Below, in pieces: positions 35,734 to 39,131 of a DNA stretch of 39,131 nt. How positions within the stretch are numbered: position 1 is the stretch's first letter; each line of letters begins with the position of its first letter. Location of the stretch: positions 1 to 39,131 of the forward strand of contig CACWHK010000016.1 of the NCBI GenBank assembly GCA_902760755.1, in the 5' to 3' direction. Source of the stretch: an uncultured Lachnospiraceae bacterium (GTDB lineage Bacteria; Bacillota; Clostridia; Lachnospirales; Lachnospiraceae). The notes under the pieces are model-generated. The model was not told the DNA's origin and searched no databases. It saw nothing but the letters and a program-made list of their open reading frames with translations. The position numbers and the translations under genes are program-made.

Positions 35734-35739
35734 GCAACG

Positions 35740-36720
35740 TCAATCTATACTTCCGAACTTTTTCAGTGGTGTCAGCCGGAACGCTGCCCTGCCGATGATC
35801 TTATCACGTTTGATATTTCCTACATCCGCCCAGCGGCTGTCACGACTGTTATTTCGGTTATCTCCGAGAACGAAATACTCATCCTCACCCAGGGTAATGG
35901 GGGAAGAAGCGATTCCGTTGCTTCGGATCCGGTCGAACTTCTTCGGCTCAACAAGCACCTCCCCGTTGATCAGAATATCACCGGTATCTGTGATCTGTAC
36001 GGTCTCACCCGGCAGACCTATGATCCTCTTGATATAGTGTACATCATCCTGATACGGGAACACGATGATATCATAGCGCTGCGGATCACCGAACTTGTAA
36101 GCCAGCATATTTACCCAGAGACTGTCTCCGGACTGAAGCGTGGGATTCATGGAGTCTCCGTGTACCGTGGTTCTCCGTCCCACAAAGGTAACGATAAGGA
36201 AGCAGATGAGGATCACAACGCCGATATAAGGGATCAGCGTAAGAAGATCCTTTACGATATTCACATCCTCGGGACGTTCCTTCCTTGATTTCTTCTTCTT
36301 TTTCTTCTTTTCCTTTTTGGATTCCGGTTCTTCTTCTGCAGATTCAGCAGCCTCTGCCACTTCATCCTTAGCCTCAGTCTCAGTCTCAGTGGCATTCTCT
36401 GCTTCCGAAGGCGCATCCTTCCGATTCCGGTTTTGTTCTTCCTGCTCTACCTCTTCCAGAGCTTTTCTGGACTCCTCGGCTGCATCGGCTGCAGCCTTCT
36501 TCAGGTCAGCCATGCTGACCTCCGGAAGGTCCGCGTAGGCTCCTTCCTTTTCCATCTTCCGTTCCAGCTTTTCCTGCTTCTTTTGCTCCTTCAGAAGACG
36601 CTTTTCTTCCTTCCGACGTTCCTTCTCCAGACGCTTTTCCTCCTTGGAAGAAACCTCTCCTGCCAGTGCCTCGATGCCTTCTTCTGTCTTTTTTTCTTCG
36701 TTTTCGTCAAAATAACCCAT
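35740..36720 (-). CDS. lepB: signal peptidase I with long charged N-terminal region
   Basis: Signal peptidase I removes signal peptides from exported proteins. The catalytic domain is standard: one membrane helix (about 160-180), the serine in HGDSMNPTL (Ser190), the lysine in YIKRIIGLPGE (Lys231) and GDNRNNSRDSR. Unusually, about 155 residues precede the helix: a Lys/Glu-rich probable coiled coil (20-60), an acidic stretch (90-135) and a polylysine run (136-148). This part should be cytoplasmic. The ATG at 36720 follows GGAGGGG and starts one base after the rbgA stop; a TTG extension to 36741 is not needed. A second signal peptidase gene lies on the other side of rbgA. What the extension binds is unknown. 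Confidence 0.93.
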   Translation of the reverse strand: MGYFDENEEKKTEEGIEALAGEVSSKEEKRLEKERRKEEKRLLKEQKKQEKLERKMEKEGAYADLPEVSMADLKKAAADAAEESRKALEEVEQEEQNRNRKDAPSEAENATETETEAKDEVAEAAESAEEEPESKKEKKKKKKKSRKERPEDVNIVKDLLTLIPYIGVVILICFLIVTFVGRRTTVHGDSMNPTLQSGDSLWVNMLAYKFGDPQRYDIIVFPYQDDVHYIKRIIGLPGETVQITDTGDILINGEVLVEPKKFDRIRSNGIASSPITLGEDEYFVLGDNRNNSRDSRWADVGNIKRDKIIGRAAFRLTPLKKFGSID

Positions 36721-36721
36721 A

Positions 36722-37582
36722 TTACCCCTCCGGGTACTCAAGCGTCACCCGTCCAAGTCTTCCGCTTCTAAGGTCATCCAGAAGACACTTGGCAGCCTTG
36801 TCCAGGTCCGGCTCATTTCCTTTTTTTATACATTTGCGTACGTCTGCGATCCTTGCAAGTCCTTCCGCAGGCGACACACCATCTTCAATTTTATACCTTT
36901 CAAGCAGTAGATTGCAATAGTATTTTTGCAAAAAAACCAGAAGATCCGACGCCAGACTGATCTTTTCCAGAATATCGTCATTGATGGAGCCGATCCAGCC
37001 AAGAGCCGTCCCCACAGCCGGGTTTTCGAACTTCGGCCAGAGGATTCCGGGAGTATCCAGAAGATCCATATCCTTTGATATCCGGATCCACTGCTTTCCC
37101 TTGGTAACTCCCGGCTTATTGCCGGTCTTTGCAGCGGCTTTTCCCGCAAAGGAATTGATAAATGTGGACTTTCCCACGTTGGGGATCCCGACGATCATGG
37201 CCTTGATGGGACGCCCCACGATGCCGCGCCTTCGGTCTCTCTCGATCTTTTCCCTGCAGACCTCCTGCACCACCTTCCCGACGGAGGTGGCCTCCTTCCG
37301 GTTCCTTGAATCCATCAGAAGCACCGCATAGCCCTGTTCCTCGTAATAGGACTTCCAGCGTTTCGTCATCTGGGGATCCGCAAGATCCGTCTTGTTCAGG
37401 ATGAGAAGCCGGTACTTCCCCTTTGCCAGGGTATCGATATCCGGATTCTTGCTGGCTCCCGGAACCCGGGCATCCAGAAGCTCGATCACGATATCGATCA
37501 GTTTGATATTCTCCTGCATCATTCGCCTGGCACTGGTCATATGTCCCGGATACCAGTTAACGATGTTTGTGATCTCAGCCAT
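36722..37582 (-). CDS. rbgA: ribosome biogenesis GTPase RbgA (YlqF)
   Basis: RbgA is a circularly permuted GTPase for a late step of 50S assembly. The 286-residue protein shows the permuted order: G4 (LILNKTDLAD, about 60-70) comes before G1 (GIPNVGKSTFIN, about 130-141) and G3 (LDTPGILWPKF). The N-terminus NIVNWYPGHMTSARRMM and the C-terminal RNA-binding region are family features. It overlaps the end of the upstream signal peptidase gene by eight bases. In Bacillus the same rplS-ylqF-rnhB neighbourhood occurs. Confidence 0.97.
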   Translation of the reverse strand: MAEITNIVNWYPGHMTSARRMMQENIKLIDIVIELLDARVPGASKNPDIDTLAKGKYRLLILNKTDLADPQMTKRWKSYYEEQGYAVLLMDSRNRKEATSVGKVVQEVCREKIERDRRRGIVGRPIKAMIVGIPNVGKSTFINSFAGKAAAKTGNKPGVTKGKQWIRISKDMDLLDTPGILWPKFENPAVGTALGWIGSINDDILEKISLASDLLVFLQKYYCNLLLERYKIEDGVSPAEGLARIADVRKCIKKGNEPDLDKAAKCLLDDLRSGRLGRVTLEYPEG

Positions 37583-38180
37583 CGATCTTCCCCCGCTTCC
37601 CTTTCGTTAGCCGATAAAAGACCTTCCCGCGGATCTCGGACTGCTGTACATTTCCGTAGGTCGAGAATCTGGAATCCTCGCTGCTGGCGAGGTTGTCTCC
37701 GATCACGAAGTATTCCTTCTCCCCCAGGGTTACGGGGGTAGACAGTCTTCCCGGGGACTGGATCACATCCAGATGGTAAGTATCGCTCACCTGCCGGTCA
37801 TTTACAAAAAGCTTACCGCCCACGATACTGATCTTATCTCCCGGCAGTCCGATCACCCGTTTGATATCGAAATAAGAATCCGAGCCCATGGCGCGGATGG
37901 CAACGATATCTCCGGCCTCTATGGAGCCGAACATGTAGGAAAGCTTATTCACGACCACCGTTTCTCCATCGGAAAGAAGCGGTTCCATGGACGGACCCTG
38001 CACCTTTAGGGTCTGGAACCCCCAGGTGATAAAGGCATATCCGAGGACCGCAGCTGCAAAAATGATCAGCAGCGTTGTCCGGATCTCTCCGAACAGCTTC
38101 TTCCTGCGTTTTTTCAGTTCATTTGCGGTTTCCTTCTTCTGAAGCGTGAAGTCCTGACCGCTGATATGCTTCCGTTTCAT
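37575..38180 (-). CDS. lepB: signal peptidase I
   Basis: A 201-residue type I signal peptidase of the usual Gram-positive size. A basic N-terminus (ELKKRRKKLF) precedes one membrane helix (about 34-52). The catalytic serine is Ser64 in VQGPSMEPLL and the lysine is Lys107 in DIKRVIGLPGD. The later box reads GDNLASSEDSR, with Leu where Arg is common. The ATG at 38180 has GGAG nine bases upstream; an extension to 38231 would run through the hairpin after rplS and is rejected. It shares an eight-base overlap with rbgA. Together with the charged paralogue it frames rbgA. Confidence 0.94.
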   Translation of the reverse strand: MKRKHISGQDFTLQKKETANELKKRRKKLFGEIRTTLLIIFAAAVLGYAFITWGFQTLKVQGPSMEPLLSDGETVVVNKLSYMFGSIEAGDIVAIRAMGSDSYFDIKRVIGLPGDKISIVGGKLFVNDRQVSDTYHLDVIQSPGRLSTPVTLGEKEYFVIGDNLASSEDSRFSTYGNVQQSEIRGKVFYRLTKGKRGKIDG

Positions 38181-38200
38181 GAACCGTACTCCATACAAAG

Positions 38201-38227
38201 ACACCGGAGTTTTGAAAACTCCGGTGT
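38201..38227 (-). terminator. hairpin between rplS and the signal peptidase gene
   Basis: A perfect inverted repeat of 13-base arms (ACACCGGAGTTTT and its complement) with a one-base centre lies seven bases after the rplS stop. It is followed only by CTTTG, so it is a partial terminator or an mRNA 3'-end stabiliser that lowers expression of the genes downstream. Confidence 0.6.
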
Positions 38228-38234
38228 TCATGAA

Positions 38235-38588
38235 TTATTTTACAAGTTCCTTAACCTTAGCTCTCTTTCCTACTCTGTCACGCAGATAGTAAAGCTTAGC
38301 TCTTCTTGCCTTACCAAGACGAACAACCTCTACCTTCTCGATCAGAGGAGAATTCATCGGCCATGTCTTCTCAACACCGACACCGTTGGAATTCTTCCGT
38401 ACGGTAAAGGTCTTGCGAGCGCCTGTTCCCTGCTTCTTGATCACGGTACCCTCGAATACCTGGATACGGGAACGGTTACCTTCCTTGATCATGGCAGATA
38501 CACGAACGGTATCACCGACATTGAACTTCAGTTCTTCCTTGCGGACCTGAGCATCCTCGATGCTCTTCATGATTTCTACGCTGTTCAT
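38235..38588 (-). CDS. rplS: 50S ribosomal protein L19
   Basis: L19 sits at the interface of the 30S and 50S subunits. The 117-residue protein has [29 protein letters not shown], the [31 protein letters not shown] block and the basic C-terminal [20 protein letters not shown]. The ATG at 38588 follows GGAGG with six bases spacing; a frame extension to 38600 is not used. It has its own promoter and a leader of about 110 bases. trmD and rimM, which usually lie upstream, are replaced here by a terminated S1-domain gene. Confidence 0.98.
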   Translation of the reverse strand: MNSVEIMKSIEDAQVRKEELKFNVGDTVRVSAMIKEGNRSRIQVFEGTVIKKQGTGARKTFTVRKNSNGVGVEKTWPMNSPLIEKVEVVRLGKARRAKLYYLRDRVGKRAKVKELVK

Positions 38589-38700
38589 AGCTACCTCCAA
38601 ATATAGATAATAAGAATCAGGCGTTCATTCTATCGATACAATGTCCGGATGTGAATCCGGCTGAAATAAACATGATACAGCGGACCGCCACGATTACAAC
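38589..38700 (-). promoter_or_regulatory. rplS leader, possible L19 autoregulatory element
   Basis: The transcribed leader contains the hairpin CCGGAT-TCAC-ATCCGG (38645-38660) and further short complementary segments. Ribosomal protein genes of Firmicutes, rplS included, often have protein-binding leaders. Whether this one matches the known L19 leader cannot be judged by eye. Confidence 0.4.
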
Positions 38701-38706
38701 TCCGAT

Positions 38707-38735
38707 AGTTTAGCATACCGTTGAAAAAAAAGCAA
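38707..38735 (-). promoter_or_regulatory. promoter for rplS
   Basis: TTGCTT (-35, 38730-38735) and TAAACT (-10, 38707-38712, preceded by an extended TATGC) are separated by 17 bases. Confidence 0.75.
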
Positions 38736-38761
38736 GCCTTTTTTCACTCTTTGGATCGGAG

Positions 38762-38798
38762 AAAAAAACAGGGGATGATCCGTAGGAACCATCCCCTG
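38762..38798 (-). terminator. strong terminator of the S1-domain gene
   Basis: A GC-rich hairpin with arms CAGGGGATGGTTCC and GGATCATCCCCTG spans 38769-38798 and is followed by seven T on the transcribed strand. It begins about 20 bases after the stop codon and separates this gene from rplS. Confidence 0.95.
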
Positions 38799-38816
38799 AA
38801 ATGTACATCTTATTGA

Positions 38817-39131
38817 TTACTCAGCATCTGCCGGTGCTTCCTCAACGGCATCAGCAACCTCAGTCGGAACCTCGAGAGTCTCCGGAGCATCCTCTGTGGT
38901 AGCTACGGTCTCTTCTTCCGGTGCTGCAGCAGCTTCTTCCTCTTCCGGCTCTACGTCCTTCAGAAGTGCCTTGATGGAAAGGCTGATCTTCTTCTCGGGT
39001 CCCTTGAAATCTACAACCTTAGCAGTGATGGTCTCACCTGTCTTCAGTACGTCAGACGGCTTCTCAACATGAACGTTGGAGATCTGGGATACATGAAGCA
39101 GTGCATCGATGCCCGGCTCCAGTACGATGAA
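38817..39131 (-). CDS. rpsA: S1-domain RNA-binding protein, C-terminal part (cut by window end)
   Basis: Only the last 104 codons are inside the window. My translation gives the second half of an S1 domain, with GIDALLHVSQIS, then GETITAKVVDF and KKISLSIKALL, the hallmark of ribosomal protein S1 repeats. An Ala/Glu/Pro/Thr-rich acidic tail of about 40 residues follows, ending ADAE. The stop is TAA at 38817-38819. In many Clostridia the last S1 repeats belong to an IspH-S1 fusion that combines an isoprenoid enzyme with the ribosomal protein; which form applies cannot be decided here. The gene ends at a strong terminator. Confidence 0.8.
   Translation of the reverse strand, partial: FIVLEPGIDALLHVSQISNVHVEKPSDVLKTGETITAKVVDFKGPEKKISLSIKALLKDVEPEEEEAAAAPEEETVATTEDAPETLEVPTEVADAVEEAPADAE

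Noticed and set aside
38181-38231. Extended N-terminus for the compact signal peptidase starting at 38231
   Set aside because: It would be encoded by the palindrome after rplS and lacks a ribosome site; the ATG at 38180 has GGAG upstream.

Overview
All 36 genes recognised in this window lie on the minus strand, so transcription runs from high to low coordinates. The content points to a Gram-positive member of the Clostridia, most likely a Lachnospiraceae-type gut anaerobe. The evidence is the gene orders der-plsY-gpsA, scpA-scpB, rpmF-plsX-rnc-smc-ftsY and rplS-lepB-rbgA-rnhB-yraN, strong AGGAGG ribosome binding sites, sigma-A type promoters with 17-base spacers, a cobalamin-dependent methionine synthase without its reactivation domain, a PFL-family/ACT pair, and a PDZ/radical SAM/DUF512 protein beside der. 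The genus cannot be named from the sequence alone. No rRNA, tRNA, CRISPR array, transposase or phage gene was seen; this is ordinary chromosomal housekeeping DNA.

Layout in the direction of transcription. (1) 39131-38762: the 3' end of an S1-domain protein gene and a strong terminator. (2) 38735-26079: rplS with its own promoter and leader, then a tightly packed series of genes: signal peptidase I, rbgA, a second signal peptidase I with a long charged N-terminus, rnhB, yraN, a DUF512 radical SAM protein, der, plsY, gpsA, scpA, scpB, a metallophosphoesterase and an L,D-transpeptidase. (3) 26070-22946: a palindromic intergenic element, rnhA and metH. (4) 22974-21262: ilvN-ilvC with its own promoter and terminator. 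(5) 21263-20976: a 368-base intergenic stretch with an unexplained plus-strand hairpin. (6) 20975-16348: an AIM24-family protein, a zinc-finger anti-sigma-like membrane protein, polA and coaE. (7) 16291-12926: a membrane diguanylate cyclase, ackA and rpmF, the last with a perfect consensus promoter and a terminator. (8) 12866-2665: plsX-rnc-smc-ftsY, an unknown acidic protein, threonine dehydratase, a RACo-like ASKHA protein and a metallo-beta-lactamase-fold protein. (9) 2576-1818: a lipoprotein with two cystatin-like repeats. (10) 1793-11: an ACT-domain protein and a PFL-family protein.

Several complete systems are spread across the window. SMC, ScpA and ScpB make a full condensin. PlsX, PlsY and GpsA supply lysophosphatidic acid synthesis. 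Der, RbgA, RNase III, L19 and L32 serve 50S subunit production. FtsY and two signal peptidases serve protein export. RNase HI, RNase HII and Pol I process RNA-DNA hybrids. Two genes usual in the rpmF-plsX-rnc neighbourhood, the DUF177 protein gene (yceD) and acpP, are not there.

The most unusual item is the lipoprotein at 1818-2576. It carries two copies of the QVVAGTNY motif, which is the protease-binding loop of animal and plant cystatins, and the sequence around each copy also resembles stefins. Other points worth checking are the possible partnership between the truncated MetH and the RACo-like protein, an acidic residue in the IlvC cofactor loop, a promoter nested inside a terminator-like hairpin, and the structured intergenic regions near 21.2 kb and 26.0 kb.
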